Positions 1-9,199 of a stretch of DNA of 64,000 nucleotides are shown in pieces. A program made the translations under genes and the position numbers. Each line of letters starts with the position of its first letter. Within the stretch, counting starts at the first letter, position 1. The stretch lies in NCBI GenBank assembly GCA_964537825.1, contig CAZIDL010000003.1, positions 9,810-73,809 of the forward strand, read 5' to 3'. The notes beneath the pieces are model-generated. The model searched no databases and was not told where the DNA came from. It saw nothing but the letters and a program-made list of their open reading frames with translations. The stretch comes from CAZIDL01 sp964537825. Lineage in GTDB: Bacteria; Bacteroidota; Bacteroidia; Flavobacteriales_D; CAYVSK01.

Positions 1-376
1 GCTGCTGAGCAAAGCCGCTGCTCTTGGAGAGCGGCTGATCGTCGGTCTCAATTCGGATCGTTCCGTCAAAAGCCTTCAAAAGGGGACAGAACGACCTGTA
101 ATGGATGAAGCTTCGCGTGCGAGGGTCCTGGCTGCTTTGGAAATGTTGGATGCTGTCGTGACCTTCGATGAGAACACCCCTTTCGGATTGATCCAGGAGC
201 TGATGCCTGATGTTCTCGTCAAGGGAGGGGATTATGATAAAGATGCGGTCGTAGGGCGGGAAGTAGTGGAAGCCAATGGAGGAGAGCTCGTCTTGATCCC
301 CCTCCTCCAAGGTTATTCCACCAGTTCCATCATCGACCGTATCAAAAAGATCGATGATAAAGGCGAGGAGGGATGA
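1..376 (+). CDS. rfaE2: D-glycero-beta-D-manno-heptose 1-phosphate adenylyltransferase, 3' part
   Basis: The frame is open from the window edge, so the 5' end is missing. What remains is the body of a nucleotidyltransferase of the cytidylyltransferase-like fold. The motifs LIVGLNSDRSVK, VLVKGGDY and LIPLLQGYSTSSII are those of RfaE domain II (HldE C-terminal half), which makes ADP-D-glycero-beta-D-manno-heptose for lipopolysaccharide core. About 40 N-terminal residues are outside the window, including the expected HxGH nucleotide-binding motif. The stop overlaps the radA start by 4 bases (ATGA). Whether the full protein is a stand-alone adenylyltransferase or fused to a sugar kinase domain cannot be seen here; stand-alone RfaE2 is usual in Bacteroidota. 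The family call is confident. Confidence 0.9.
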   Translation, partial: LLSKAAALGERLIVGLNSDRSVKSLQKGTERPVMDEASRARVLAALEMLDAVVTFDENTPFGLIQELMPDVLVKGGDYDKDAVVGREVVEANGGELVLIPLLQGYSTSSIIDRIKKIDDKGEEG

Positions 377-1737
377 GCAAAAAGAAAGATCGGGTCGTCT
401 TTTTATGCCAGGAATGCGGACAGGATAGTCCGAAATGGATGGGTAAATGTCCTTCGTGCGGTGCATGGAACAGCATGATGGAGGAAAGGGTGAAGGAGAA
501 GGGGAATGGAAAGGAAGCGCGATCGAAAGCTGGGAGTGCTCCTGATCCTCTTCCTCTTAGTGAAGTGGACAGTTCGCCCGGTCAGCGGCTCAACTTTCCG
601 GACGAAGAGTTCCAGCGTGTTCTGGGTGGAGGGATCGTACCTGGTTCCGTCGTTCTTTTCGGAGGAGAGCCAGGTGTGGGGAAATCCACATTAATGCTCC
701 AGCTCGCTCTTCGAGCAGAAGCTTGGAACACCCTTTACATCTCTGGGGAAGAGAGTGATCGACAGATCCGGATGCGCGCGGACCGTATCGGGAACGTCCA
801 CGAGATGGTCCGCGTTTACGGAGAGACTCATCTGGAAGAATTGATGGAACAGCTCGAAAAGGCTCCTCCCGACATCCTGATCGTGGATTCTGTTCAGACC
901 CTCTATTCTTCCGGAAGTGATTCTGTACCAGGGAGTCTTACGCAGATCCGGGATTGTACCATGGAACTGATCGGCTTTGCCAAACGGACCGGGACGCCGG
1001 TCTTTTTGATCGGCCACATCAACAAGGAGGGGGGATTAGCAGGGCCTAAAGCACTGGAACATATGGTCGATACGGTCCTTCAGTTCGAAGGCGATCGCGA
1101 TCATACCCACCGCTTGCTGCGCACCCTCAAGAACCGGTTCGGTTCTACCAATGAACTCGGCATTTACCGCATGCAAGGAGAGGGGCTCTTCCCGGTGAAG
1201 GATCCTTCGGAAGTATTGATCACGGAGAGCGATGAAACTTTAAGTGGTGTTGCTATCGCTGCATCGATGGAAGGAGTACGCCCCCTTATGATCGAAGTGC
1301 AGGCCCTCGTTAGCACTGCCATCTACGGTACGCCTCAACGGACCACAACGGGCATCGATATCCGGCGGACCAATATGTTATTGGCCGTCTTGGAGAAGCG
1401 TTGTGGCTTTCGCCTGGGAGCTAAGGACGTGTTTCTGAACATTACGGGTGGGGTGAGGGTGGAGGATCCAGCTATGGATCTTGCTTTGATAGCAGCTGTT
1501 CTTTCCTCTGGTGCGGACCGAGCCTTGCCTGAAGGGACCTGTTTTGCCGGGGAAGTTGGATTGTCCGGGGAGGTGCGACCGGTACCCCGAATGGAGCAAC
1601 GGGTGCAGGAGGCAGGACGCCTTGGTTATAAAAGGATCCTGGGGAGCAAATACGGTCCTTCGATCGAAAGCTCGGGTAATATCGAACAGCGACGGATCGG
1701 TAAAGTGGAGGAGCTTTACGGCGAGCTTTTCGACTAA
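373..1737 (+). CDS. radA: DNA repair protein RadA (Sms)
   Basis: RadA is a RecA-like ATPase that drives branch migration and processing of recombination intermediates. All family hallmarks are visible: a four-cysteine zinc finger (C12, C15, C26, C29), a Walker A loop GEPGVGKST at about residues 98-106, the RadA signature KNRFG at residues 253-257, and a C-terminal Lon-protease-like domain from about residue 275. At 454 residues the protein is full length. The start codon lies in an ATGA overlap with the upstream heptose adenylyltransferase gene, so the two are probably co-translated although their functions are unrelated. The gene converges on the OmpA lipoprotein gene with only 6 bases between stops. 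Confidence 0.97.
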   Translation: MSKKKDRVVFLCQECGQDSPKWMGKCPSCGAWNSMMEERVKEKGNGKEARSKAGSAPDPLPLSEVDSSPGQRLNFPDEEFQRVLGGGIVPGSVVLFGGEPGVGKSTLMLQLALRAEAWNTLYISGEESDRQIRMRADRIGNVHEMVRVYGETHLEELMEQLEKAPPDILIVDSVQTLYSSGSDSVPGSLTQIRDCTMELIGFAKRTGTPVFLIGHINKEGGLAGPKALEHMVDTVLQFEGDRDHTHRLLRTLKNRFGSTNELGIYRMQGEGLFPVKDPSEVLITESDETLSGVAIAASMEGVRPLMIEVQALVSTAIYGTPQRTTTGIDIRRTNMLLAVLEKRCGFRLGAKDVFLNITGGVRVEDPAMDLALIAAVLSSGADRALPEGTCFAGEVGLSGEVRPVPRMEQRVQEAGRLGYKRILGSKYGPSIESSGNIEQRRIGKVEELYGELFD

Positions 1738-1743
1738 AGCCTG

Positions 1744-2772
1744 TCAGCCTTTTTCCACCTCCGTGTTCTCGATGATATCGTAGAGCTTCTCGAGGTTCGG
1801 TGTCAAGATGATCTCGATCCGACGGTTCTTCGACATTTCGTCCTCAGAGACCGGGTGGTATTTGCTCCGCCCGGAGGCAATGACCCGCTTAGGCTCGAGT
1901 TCGCTGTTCTCCATCATGATGCGGACGACGGAAGTTGCTCGTAGAACACTAAGGTCCCAATTGTCCTTATAACGTGCGTTGGGGGTCACTTCCTGCTTAT
2001 CGGTATGCCCTTCCACCATGATCCGGAGGTCTTTTTGGTCCTCCAGGCCTTTAGCAAGGTCGATAAGGGCTTGCTTCCCTTCTTTGTCCACTTTCGTGCT
2101 GCCGCTCCCGAAAAGAAGCTTGGCCTCTAAGCTCACGTAGATCTTGCCGTTCTTTTGTTCCACCGTCAGCGCTTCTTCGTCCTTAAAGCTCAAAAGAGCT
2201 TCGCGTACTCTGTTCCTGAGGGCTTTCACCGCTGAATCTTTAGTGGCTATCACATCCTCCAGTTCAGCTACGCGTTTTTCCCGCTTTTCGAGTTCCCCTT
2301 CTAGTTCTTCCAGATTGTCTTCCTTTTCGTTCAACCGATCTTCAAGGGCCCGAAGACGGTCCTCTTTCTTTTGCAGTTCCTCGCGTGTTTGTTCCAATTC
2401 GGAACTGAGTTTCTCGTTCTCAGCCTCGTTCTGTTTCTTTAGGGCAGCGTGTTTGCGAAGCAGTTCATCGTTAAGGTTGTTGATCTTGTCGTACTGCTTC
2501 TGCATTTTCCGAAGCGAACGGCCAAGGACGGTGGTATCCTTTTTCAGGGACCGGTTCTCATCCTTTAATTTGCTAACCTCTTCCTCCAGTTCTTTTTTCT
2601 TGGTTTCAAGCTCCTGAACCTTGGCAGAAAGCTCGTTGCGCTTTTCCTCACAATTCTCCTTGTCCGCTTTCATGTCCTGGAATTTGCTTGCGGGTACGCA
2701 GGAGGTGAGGGAAAGGACGAATAGGATGAGGAAAGGAAGGCGAGGATCTGTGGAATGAGCACGATGCTTCAT
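1744..2772 (-). CDS. OmpA-family lipoprotein with long coiled coil
   Basis: The N-terminus carries a lipoprotein signal ending in the lipobox LTSC, with C25 as the lipidated residue. Residues about 33-195 are a highly charged Glu/Lys/Leu-rich coiled coil. Residues about 215-325 form an OmpA-C peptidoglycan-binding domain, with VEGHTDKQEV and the terminal NRRIEI motif. This predicts a membrane lipoprotein that reaches across the periplasm and binds diaminopimelate in peptidoglycan. The coiled coil would act as the spacer. The gene stands alone, convergent with radA and divergent from the gene at 2898. The exact role is unknown; an envelope-stability function is inferred from the architecture. 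Confidence 0.85.
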   Translation of the reverse strand: MKHRAHSTDPRLPFLILFVLSLTSCVPASKFQDMKADKENCEEKRNELSAKVQELETKKKELEEEVSKLKDENRSLKKDTTVLGRSLRKMQKQYDKINNLNDELLRKHAALKKQNEAENEKLSSELEQTREELQKKEDRLRALEDRLNEKEDNLEELEGELEKREKRVAELEDVIATKDSAVKALRNRVREALLSFKDEEALTVEQKNGKIYVSLEAKLLFGSGSTKVDKEGKQALIDLAKGLEDQKDLRIMVEGHTDKQEVTPNARYKDNWDLSVLRATSVVRIMMENSELEPKRVIASGRSKYHPVSEDEMSKNRRIEIILTPNLEKLYDIIENTEVEKG

Positions 2773-2897
2773 GGCATAAAAACTTTAATGGTATCTGGGA
2801 CGGTCGAATATACGAAGGATACACGGAGGGGATAGTGCGGTAACTTTCCGGCTGGAGCATCGTATAGAAAAAGGAGCGCTGGAAGCTCTTTTGTTTT

Positions 2898-3641
2898 ATG
2901 GTCTTTTCCGATGAATTCCATCCGATCCCCGATCGCGAACTCGATTTCGAGTATCGCAAGTACAGATTGCTCGCTTATTTAAAGCGGATCGGCGAGCTTT
3001 TCCGCGAAAAGCGCCTCTATCCCTATTTGAGCGAGCTAAAGCGCCAATACACGGAGTTGTTGTCCTTTAAGGGTAAGAAGGATGAGCTTGCCAGCGCCTT
3101 TCCAAAAGAGCTGAGCGGGGTCGATCTTGAGGGACAACTATTGAATTACGAACGAAGCATCGACGATGAAGCCTTTATGGAAGAGATCGACCGGATCATC
3201 GATGTAAGCCTCCCTCGGATCAAAGAGCGGCTTAAGGACGGGGAGGAGTTGCGAAGCTCTGTTAGGGATCACATCGATGTGAGGTCCGTAGGTCTTCTTC
3301 CGTTGCAAAAGCGCGAAGGTTATTTGCTCTTGTCCCGTCCTTCTGAGTGGCGTGCTTATCGCTACCGGCTCAATTTGGTACAAGATCCCTCTGCCGACCG
3401 ACGGTATCGGGATCTTCGGACGCGTTACCTGACGTCTTTCCGGAAGATGAACACCCCGGAAAAGCTCAAGGAACGATTGATAAAAGAGTACAGAGACCTG
3501 CCCCAACCAGCGGTCTTCCGGATCGAGAGCGAGCTATTGGTGCCACACATCGAGACCCTTATGCCGATCGCCAAGCAGTTACTGATGCATTTGCTCGGAG
3601 AACTTAGAACGGAGGGTGTGAATGAAAAAAGGAGAGCTTAA
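2898..3641 (+). CDS. hypothetical protein, 247 aa, mostly helical
   Basis: I do not recognise a named family. The protein is rich in charged residues and Leu, has no signal peptide or membrane segment, and looks mainly alpha-helical, so it is probably cytoplasmic. The ATG at 2898 follows a T-rich stretch. The gene is divergent from the OmpA lipoprotein gene and ends 9 bases before the stop of the convergent solute-binding protein gene. Codon use resembles its neighbours, and the open frame fills the whole gap, which supports a real gene. No function is assigned. Confidence 0.75.
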   Translation: MVFSDEFHPIPDRELDFEYRKYRLLAYLKRIGELFREKRLYPYLSELKRQYTELLSFKGKKDELASAFPKELSGVDLEGQLLNYERSIDDEAFMEEIDRIIDVSLPRIKERLKDGEELRSSVRDHIDVRSVGLLPLQKREGYLLLSRPSEWRAYRYRLNLVQDPSADRRYRDLRTRYLTSFRKMNTPEKLKERLIKEYRDLPQPAVFRIESELLVPHIETLMPIAKQLLMHLLGELRTEGVNEKRRA

Positions 3642-3650
3642 GGCCTTGAT

Positions 3651-5414
3651 TCAGCTCTTTTTCCCTTTCTTTTCTTCCTGGGCGAAATAGACCCGTGTGA
3701 AGTCCCTCCGCTCCATGGCGTTCATGGGGAAGTTCCTTACTTCCGGCTTGATAAGGCGCATGTTCTCATCGTAGAAGAGCGGAATGATAGCAGCGTCGTC
3801 CATCGCCACCTGATCGGCCTTCCTGAAGAGTTCCATCCGTTTTTTACGGTCCATGGTCCGAAGGCCTGCTTCAAAGAGCGAATCGAATTTGGCGCTCTGA
3901 TAGCGGCTTTTGTTGACCGATGACCGCTCGCTCATTTTTTCGGGGACATGAGCTCCGTAAAGAAGGTTGAGGAAGTTCTCCGGATCGGGATAATCAGCGA
4001 TCCACCCGGTACGGAAGAAATTGGCCTTCCCTTTCTCCATCTTTTCCAAAAGTTGGGACATCGGCATTACATTGAGTTCTATCTTGACGCCCAAGTTCTC
4101 TTTCAGCATGTTCTGGATCGCCTCTGCCACCTGCACGTTCGTTTTACCACCACTGTTCAAATGGAGTTGGATCGTGGGTACTTCCTTGCCTTTCTCGTAC
4201 CCGGCTTTCCGAAGATGCTTCTTTGCTTTCTCTTTGTTCACCTCATACCCGCTGACCTTCTTCGTATCGTAATAGGAAAAAGAGGGGGGGATGATCCCAT
4301 TCCGAGCGGGTATCCCTTCTCCTTCGAGGGTGAACTTCGTGATCTTCTCCCGATCGATGGCGTAATTAAAAGCCTTCCGAAGGTGTTTGTTCGAGAAGAG
4401 CTCGCTTTTATGCTGGAAACCGTAATACTGGATCGCCATCGAAGGCGTGCTCTGTAATTTGAAGGGGAGTTGCTTCTTTTGCTTTTTCCGCGCTTCATCG
4501 AGTTCCCCTGTTATCTCACCGATGCTCTCCACCGGCAGGCGATAGACCATATCGAGCTTATCGTTCCTGAACTCGCTCAGTTCGGTCGCCTTTTCCTTGA
4601 TGAAGTTGATCTTGATGCCTTTCAAATAGGGAAGGGAATTCCCGTATTGATCGACGTCCCAATAATCGTTGTTGCGGGAGAGCACTACAGAGACGCCTTC
4701 CTGCACCCGGTCTAGCTTAAAGGGACCCGTACCTACCGTATTGCTACGCATATCCTCCCCGTAATGCTCATAGGCTTCTTTGGGATAAATGAAGCAACCC
4801 GCATGAGCCAGAAGCTTCAAAAAACCCGGGTAAGGGTAATTGAGTTCGATCGCCACCGTGTGCTCGTCAACCTTTTCGATCCCCGGAACACCGCCTTTCA
4901 ATGGATCGCCCTTTTCGGTGGACTCGTGGTACTTTGTCGCCCCTTTCACTTTGTTCTTGAAAAGCCAGAAAAGCTGGTTCTGGGAAGTTGACGAACAGAG
5001 CTTGTCGAAGCAATACTTCACGTCGGAAGCAGTGAACGCTCGCTCTTTCTGGTTCTTGAAGCAACTGTCCTTATGGAACCTCACGTCCTCCCGGAGGTGG
5101 AATACAAAGCGCCTTGCACTATCCTTCACCTCCCAGCTCTTTGCAAGAGCTGGTTGGATGGTAAGGCTATCCTGATCGAGCTCGACGAGCCCTTCATAAA
5201 CCTGATTGGCGATCCGATAGGAAACAGCGTCAGTGATGTTCAGCGGGTAGAGGTTGTCAAAGTCCTCGACCTCGTTGAGCTTGAAGGTCCCTCCGTAATG
5301 AACAGGTCCCTTCGCTTCCCTATCGGTACCATCTCCATTATTTTCACCGCCTCCGCAGGCGGTAAAAGCAACAAGAACGAGTGCGATGATGACCCCTTGG
5401 ATCCTTCTTCTCAT
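3651..5414 (-). CDS. ABC transporter substrate-binding lipoprotein, family 5 (peptide-type)
   Basis: This 587-residue protein starts with a lipoprotein signal ending FTAC, with C20 as the anchor. It continues with the family-5 solute-binding fold of OppA/DppA/SgrR relatives. Typical segments are NQVYEGLVELD near the N-terminus, VGTGPFKLDRV in the middle and AFNYAIDRE in the second lobe. Relatives bind di- or oligopeptides, nickel complexes or sugars. The ligand cannot be read from sequence. No permease or ATPase genes are adjacent, so the partner transporter must be encoded elsewhere. A perfect Bacteroidota -7 box lies about 53-60 bases upstream of the start. Confidence 0.88.
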   Translation of the reverse strand: MRRRIQGVIIALVLVAFTACGGGENNGDGTDREAKGPVHYGGTFKLNEVEDFDNLYPLNITDAVSYRIANQVYEGLVELDQDSLTIQPALAKSWEVKDSARRFVFHLREDVRFHKDSCFKNQKERAFTASDVKYCFDKLCSSTSQNQLFWLFKNKVKGATKYHESTEKGDPLKGGVPGIEKVDEHTVAIELNYPYPGFLKLLAHAGCFIYPKEAYEHYGEDMRSNTVGTGPFKLDRVQEGVSVVLSRNNDYWDVDQYGNSLPYLKGIKINFIKEKATELSEFRNDKLDMVYRLPVESIGEITGELDEARKKQKKQLPFKLQSTPSMAIQYYGFQHKSELFSNKHLRKAFNYAIDREKITKFTLEGEGIPARNGIIPPSFSYYDTKKVSGYEVNKEKAKKHLRKAGYEKGKEVPTIQLHLNSGGKTNVQVAEAIQNMLKENLGVKIELNVMPMSQLLEKMEKGKANFFRTGWIADYPDPENFLNLLYGAHVPEKMSERSSVNKSRYQSAKFDSLFEAGLRTMDRKKRMELFRKADQVAMDDAAIIPLFYDENMRLIKPEVRNFPMNAMERRDFTRVYFAQEEKKGKKS

Positions 5415-5466
5415 GGTGAAAGATAAAAGACGTTAGACGATAACTGACCTGTAATGGGCAGCCCTG

Positions 5467-5474
5467 CAAATATA
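5467..5474 (-). promoter_or_regulatory. candidate -7 box for the substrate-binding protein gene
   Basis: On the minus strand this reads TATATTTG, a full match to the Bacteroidota -7 consensus TAnnTTTG. It lies in the 235-base divergent gap, in the right direction for the gene starting at 5414. No clear TTTG -33 element is visible about 20 bases further upstream, so the assignment rests on the -7 box and position only. The rest of the gap 5415-5649 shows no coding potential that I can support. Confidence 0.42.
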
Positions 5475-5649
5475 AATAAATATGCCCTCGCTCTACTTTT
5501 AGTCCATATCCTTGAAGTCCCAAGGCGAAATGATCTGCTTTTCCCTACGTTCCATCAGACCTGTTGGTAGAAGGACCCCCTGATCCTCCTTTTATCTTTA
5601 TGCCCCTTGGTCCATTTCTGTTCGGAAACGCATTGTTCCTACTCCTTCA

Positions 5650-8600
5650 TTGGCACCCTGCCTATTCCATAGGGCTCGTACCCTGAAAGGCCTTTTCATC
5701 CTCTGTCTCTCCTTCCCCTGCCTTTGGGGAGCATCCCAGGACAGCATGGACAGGCAGCGGGAGGAATGGGTCTCAACGGATGACGATACGGTCCTTTTGG
5801 ACAGCCTTAGTATCGAGGCTAGCAGCTTCAAGGTCTTTGCTCCTGATGGTACTTCCTGGCCCGATTCGCTCTATATTCTCCGCCCCTTCCAGGGACTGAT
5901 GTTGCTCCGTTCAACGGATCCACCCGACAGCCTCCGGGTGCGTTATAGAGTCCTTCCCATGAACCTTGCCGCCCCTCGCTCCCATAAAGACCGGAAGCGG
6001 ATAGCCCCTGAGCGCGTCGATCGGATCGACCCTTATACGTATCGGGCGGATCGCGATGAAAAGGCTTCAGGCCTTTTCGATTTCGGGGCTATCGATAAGT
6101 CAGGGAACATTTCCAGGGGGCTCAACTTTGGCAATACTCAGGATCTCTCTGTTAACTCCAACCTGAACCTCGAACTGAGCGGCCCCCTTTCGGATAAAGT
6201 GAACGTAGAGGCATCGGTCACGGACGATAACATCCCGGTCCAGCCAGAAGGGAACACGCAAAAGCTACAGGATTTCGATAAGGTCTTCGTCCGCTTTTTC
6301 ACCGATCGTCATCGTCTGGTAGCAGGCGATGCCCGGATCAAAAAGGATTCGGGGCAATACCTCCGGTACTCCAAAAGGATCAAGGGAGCAGACCTTAAAA
6401 GCCGCTTTCCAGTGGAGGATAAGAGCGAAAAGGGGGAAAAACGGGGTACGATGACTATAAAAGCGAGTGGGGCGATATCCAAAGGCAAATTCGCCAGAAA
6501 TGTGATCCAGGGGATCGAAGGGAATCAGGGGCCCTATCGCCTGGAAGGGGCTAATAACGAGCAATTCATCGTGGTGTTGGCGGGTACGGAGAGGGTTTAT
6601 CTGGACGGAAAGCTCCTTCAAAGGGGGGCGGAAAAGGATTACACCATCGATTACAATGCCGCTGAACTCACTTTTACCCCGGAACATCTTATTAAAAAGG
6701 AATCCCGTATCAAGGTGGAGTTCCAGTATTCGGAGCGGAACTACGCCCGTTCCCTCTTCCGCGTTTCCACCGAATATGAGGATGATGGAGTTGACATGTC
6801 GCTCGACATCTATTCGGAACAGGATGCCAAGAACCAGCCTTTGCAGCAAGATCTCAGCGAGGCGGATAAGCGGCGGCTGGAAAAGGCAGGGGATGATCCC
6901 GCTGAAGCCGTCGTTCCGAGCATCGAAAAGCGTTCTTCCTATTCCAACGAAGAGGTGCGCTATAGGATGACGGATTCCTTGGGGTATGATTCGGTCTTCG
7001 TGTATTCCACCGATCCTCGGGAAGCTTCGTATCGCTTGCGTTTCTCAGAGGTGGGGCAAGGCAACGGGAACTATGTCAAGTCCCGTATCACTCCTAATGG
7101 AAGGGCTTTCAGATGGGTCGCTCCTGACACAGTGAACGGTGAACTGAGACCTCAGGGGAATTATGCACCGGTAATACCCCTCGAGCCTCCCGGGATGCAA
7201 CGAATGGCCACTTATACTGCGGAATTGGACTTAAGTCCGAACACCCTTCTTCAGTTCGAAGGGGCGGTCTCGGACCAGGACGTGAACCGATTTTCTTCGA
7301 TCGACGATGGGGACAATACCGGAGGAGCTGTCAAAGTCGGCCTCGAACAAAAGGTGCCGCTTCAGGCTGATAAAGATTCCGGATGGATCTGGAAGGGAGA
7401 TCTCGAATGGGAGCATGTGCAAAAGCATTTTCGGCCGATCGAAAGGATCCGGAGTGTTGAATTCGCCAGGGATTGGAACATAAGGGACCGCCAGCTGAAG
7501 GAGGCCAGGCAATTGGGGGACCTTGGTTTCGACCTCCGTAAAAAGGGGATCGGTAAGGTCGGATACAACTATCAACATCTTTTCAGCGGACGCCGATTCA
7601 TGGAGGGGAACGAGTACCGCGGCGAAAAACATAATGTGAACAGCGACCTTCGCTATAAAGGATTCTTGCTGGATGCTCAAGGAAGCCTTCTTCGAAGCAA
7701 AAGCGACCTTGGGAAGACGCGCTTCTCCAGACACCTCGGAAATTTCGAGAAAAGCCTTCCCTTCGTGGTCATTGGCTATAAGGATGAACACGAGGATAAT
7801 CGCCGCTATGGACCGAACGGGGAGCTTCGGGATGAAAGTTACAGCTTCTACGAATGGGAAGCTTATGCCGGGAATCCTGACACCTCAGGCAACGCGTATC
7901 GGATCTATTACGGGCAACGCCGGGATCGTTATGGCCGGAATGGTCGATTGGACCGCGGCACGCGGATCGAGGAGTACGGCCTTTCCTTCAATATAAAGCA
8001 GGATCCCGACCATCGCCTGAAGGGAAGGGTCGGCCGCCGGCGCCTCAGGGTGCTCGATCAAAAGCTTATCGAGCAAAAGCCCGAGAATTCGTTGGTCCAT
8101 CGCCTTGAACATCGGATCAATGCGTTGGAGGATGTGATCGATGCTTCAACTTTCTACCAATTGGGATCAGGGACCGAACGCCGGAAGGAGTTCATTTACC
8201 TTCAGGTGCCTGCCGGACAAGGTGCTTATACATGGAACGACTACAATGACAACGGGTCCCAGGAACTCGATGAATTCGAAGTGGCTCGCTATTCGGACCA
8301 GGGACGTTACATCCGCTCTTTCATCCGTGGGGATGAATACGTACAGACCTTCACCAACGAGTTCCAGCACAACATCAATATCCGCCCGGCAAGAGCATGG
8401 GGGGGGGAGGAAGGGCTCAAAGGATTCCTTTCGCGCTTCTCCGAGCAGATGGTCTATCGCGTGGACCGGAAGACGAGTGGGAACACCCCTCCTCGCATCG
8501 CCTATGACCCCTTTAAGCAGGATCTCCCCGATACAACCCTGCTATCGATGAATTCCAACTTCCGGAACAGTATCTTTTTCAACCGTTCGGATCCTGTTTT

Positions 8601-9195
8601 CGGCTTTGAACACACCTATCGCGACGTTCGGGACCGTTCCCTTCTTGCCTCCGGCTTTCAGGAACGCATGGAATGGTCCCATGAAGGCAATGCTCGCTGG
8701 AACTTCATCCGGGAATTAGGGATCGAATGCCGGGGGAAATACGGGGTTGAAAGGAACCGGTCCGACGTACTGGACGGCCGTAATTACCGGATCACGGAGC
8801 GGAGCGTGGAGCCACAGCTTCGCTATCAACCTAGCACTACGCTGAGAGTGGTCCTGGAAGGCGGTTACATCGAAAAGGGCAACGCAGAGCGGTTCGGAGG
8901 GGAGCATGCGATCCTTCGTGACCTGGAGGGGCGGTTCAAGTACAATGCTGCCGGCAAAGGGACTTTTCGCGTGGAACTTCGCTACATCGACGTGCGTTAC
9001 CAAGGAGAATCCAACAACTCGCTTTCCTTTCGGATGTTGGAGTCTTTGGAGAAAGGGAACAATCTGACCTGGACCGTTCGTATCCAGCGCAACCTCTCGG
9101 ATCATCTCCAGATGGACCTGACCTATAACGGTCGGAGCACCGAAAACGAAGCCCCGGTCCACAACGGGGGTGTTCAGGTAAGGGCTTTCTTCTGA
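5650..9195 (+). CDS. large outer-membrane beta-rich protein of unknown function, 1181 aa
   Basis: The protein starts at a TTG. No in-frame ATG precedes the hydrophobic export signal (about residues 10-28), and the next Met lies after it. The mature part is rich in Tyr, Arg, Asp and alternating beta-type segments, and the chain ends in Phe, as outer-membrane barrels recognised by BAM often do. A segment around residues 315-345 (ERVYLDGKLLQRG, then DYTIDYNAAELTFTP) resembles a module seen in large Bacteroidota surface proteins. At about residues 861-876 is an EF-hand-like acidic loop, DYNDNGSQELDEFE, a plausible calcium site. I can place it as a conserved-looking outer-membrane protein but cannot assign a role. 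The gene is convergent with the next gene, 4 bases away. Confidence 0.8.
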   Translation: MAPCLFHRARTLKGLFILCLSFPCLWGASQDSMDRQREEWVSTDDDTVLLDSLSIEASSFKVFAPDGTSWPDSLYILRPFQGLMLLRSTDPPDSLRVRYRVLPMNLAAPRSHKDRKRIAPERVDRIDPYTYRADRDEKASGLFDFGAIDKSGNISRGLNFGNTQDLSVNSNLNLELSGPLSDKVNVEASVTDDNIPVQPEGNTQKLQDFDKVFVRFFTDRHRLVAGDARIKKDSGQYLRYSKRIKGADLKSRFPVEDKSEKGEKRGTMTIKASGAISKGKFARNVIQGIEGNQGPYRLEGANNEQFIVVLAGTERVYLDGKLLQRGAEKDYTIDYNAAELTFTPEHLIKKESRIKVEFQYSERNYARSLFRVSTEYEDDGVDMSLDIYSEQDAKNQPLQQDLSEADKRRLEKAGDDPAEAVVPSIEKRSSYSNEEVRYRMTDSLGYDSVFVYSTDPREASYRLRFSEVGQGNGNYVKSRITPNGRAFRWVAPDTVNGELRPQGNYAPVIPLEPPGMQRMATYTAELDLSPNTLLQFEGAVSDQDVNRFSSIDDGDNTGGAVKVGLEQKVPLQADKDSGWIWKGDLEWEHVQKHFRPIERIRSVEFARDWNIRDRQLKEARQLGDLGFDLRKKGIGKVGYNYQHLFSGRRFMEGNEYRGEKHNVNSDLRYKGFLLDAQGSLLRSKSDLGKTRFSRHLGNFEKSLPFVVIGYKDEHEDNRRYGPNGELRDESYSFYEWEAYAGNPDTSGNAYRIYYGQRRDRYGRNGRLDRGTRIEEYGLSFNIKQDPDHRLKGRVGRRRLRVLDQKLIEQKPENSLVHRLEHRINALEDVIDASTFYQLGSGTERRKEFIYLQVPAGQGAYTWNDYNDNGSQELDEFEVARYSDQGRYIRSFIRGDEYVQTFTNEFQHNINIRPARAWGGEEGLKGFLSRFSEQMVYRVDRKTSGNTPPRIAYDPFKQDLPDTTLLSMNSNFRNSIFFNRSDPVFGFEHTYRDVRDRSLLASGFQERMEWSHEGNARWNFIRELGIECRGKYGVERNRSDVLDGRNYRITERSVEPQLRYQPSTTLRVVLEGGYIEKGNAERFGGEHAILRDLEGRFKYNAAGKGTFRVELRYIDVRYQGESNNSLSFRMLESLEKGNNLTWTVRIQRNLSDHLQMDLTYNGRSTENEAPVHNGGVQVRAFF

Positions 9196-9199
9196 AGGA

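Noticed and set aside
2144..2617. Ser/Phe-rich open frame on the plus strand
   Set aside because: It is the antisense of the coiled-coil part of the OmpA lipoprotein; low-complexity codons explain the open frame.
3651..5414. Complete peptide ABC transporter operon
   Set aside because: Only the binding protein is present; no permease or ATPase gene is in the window.
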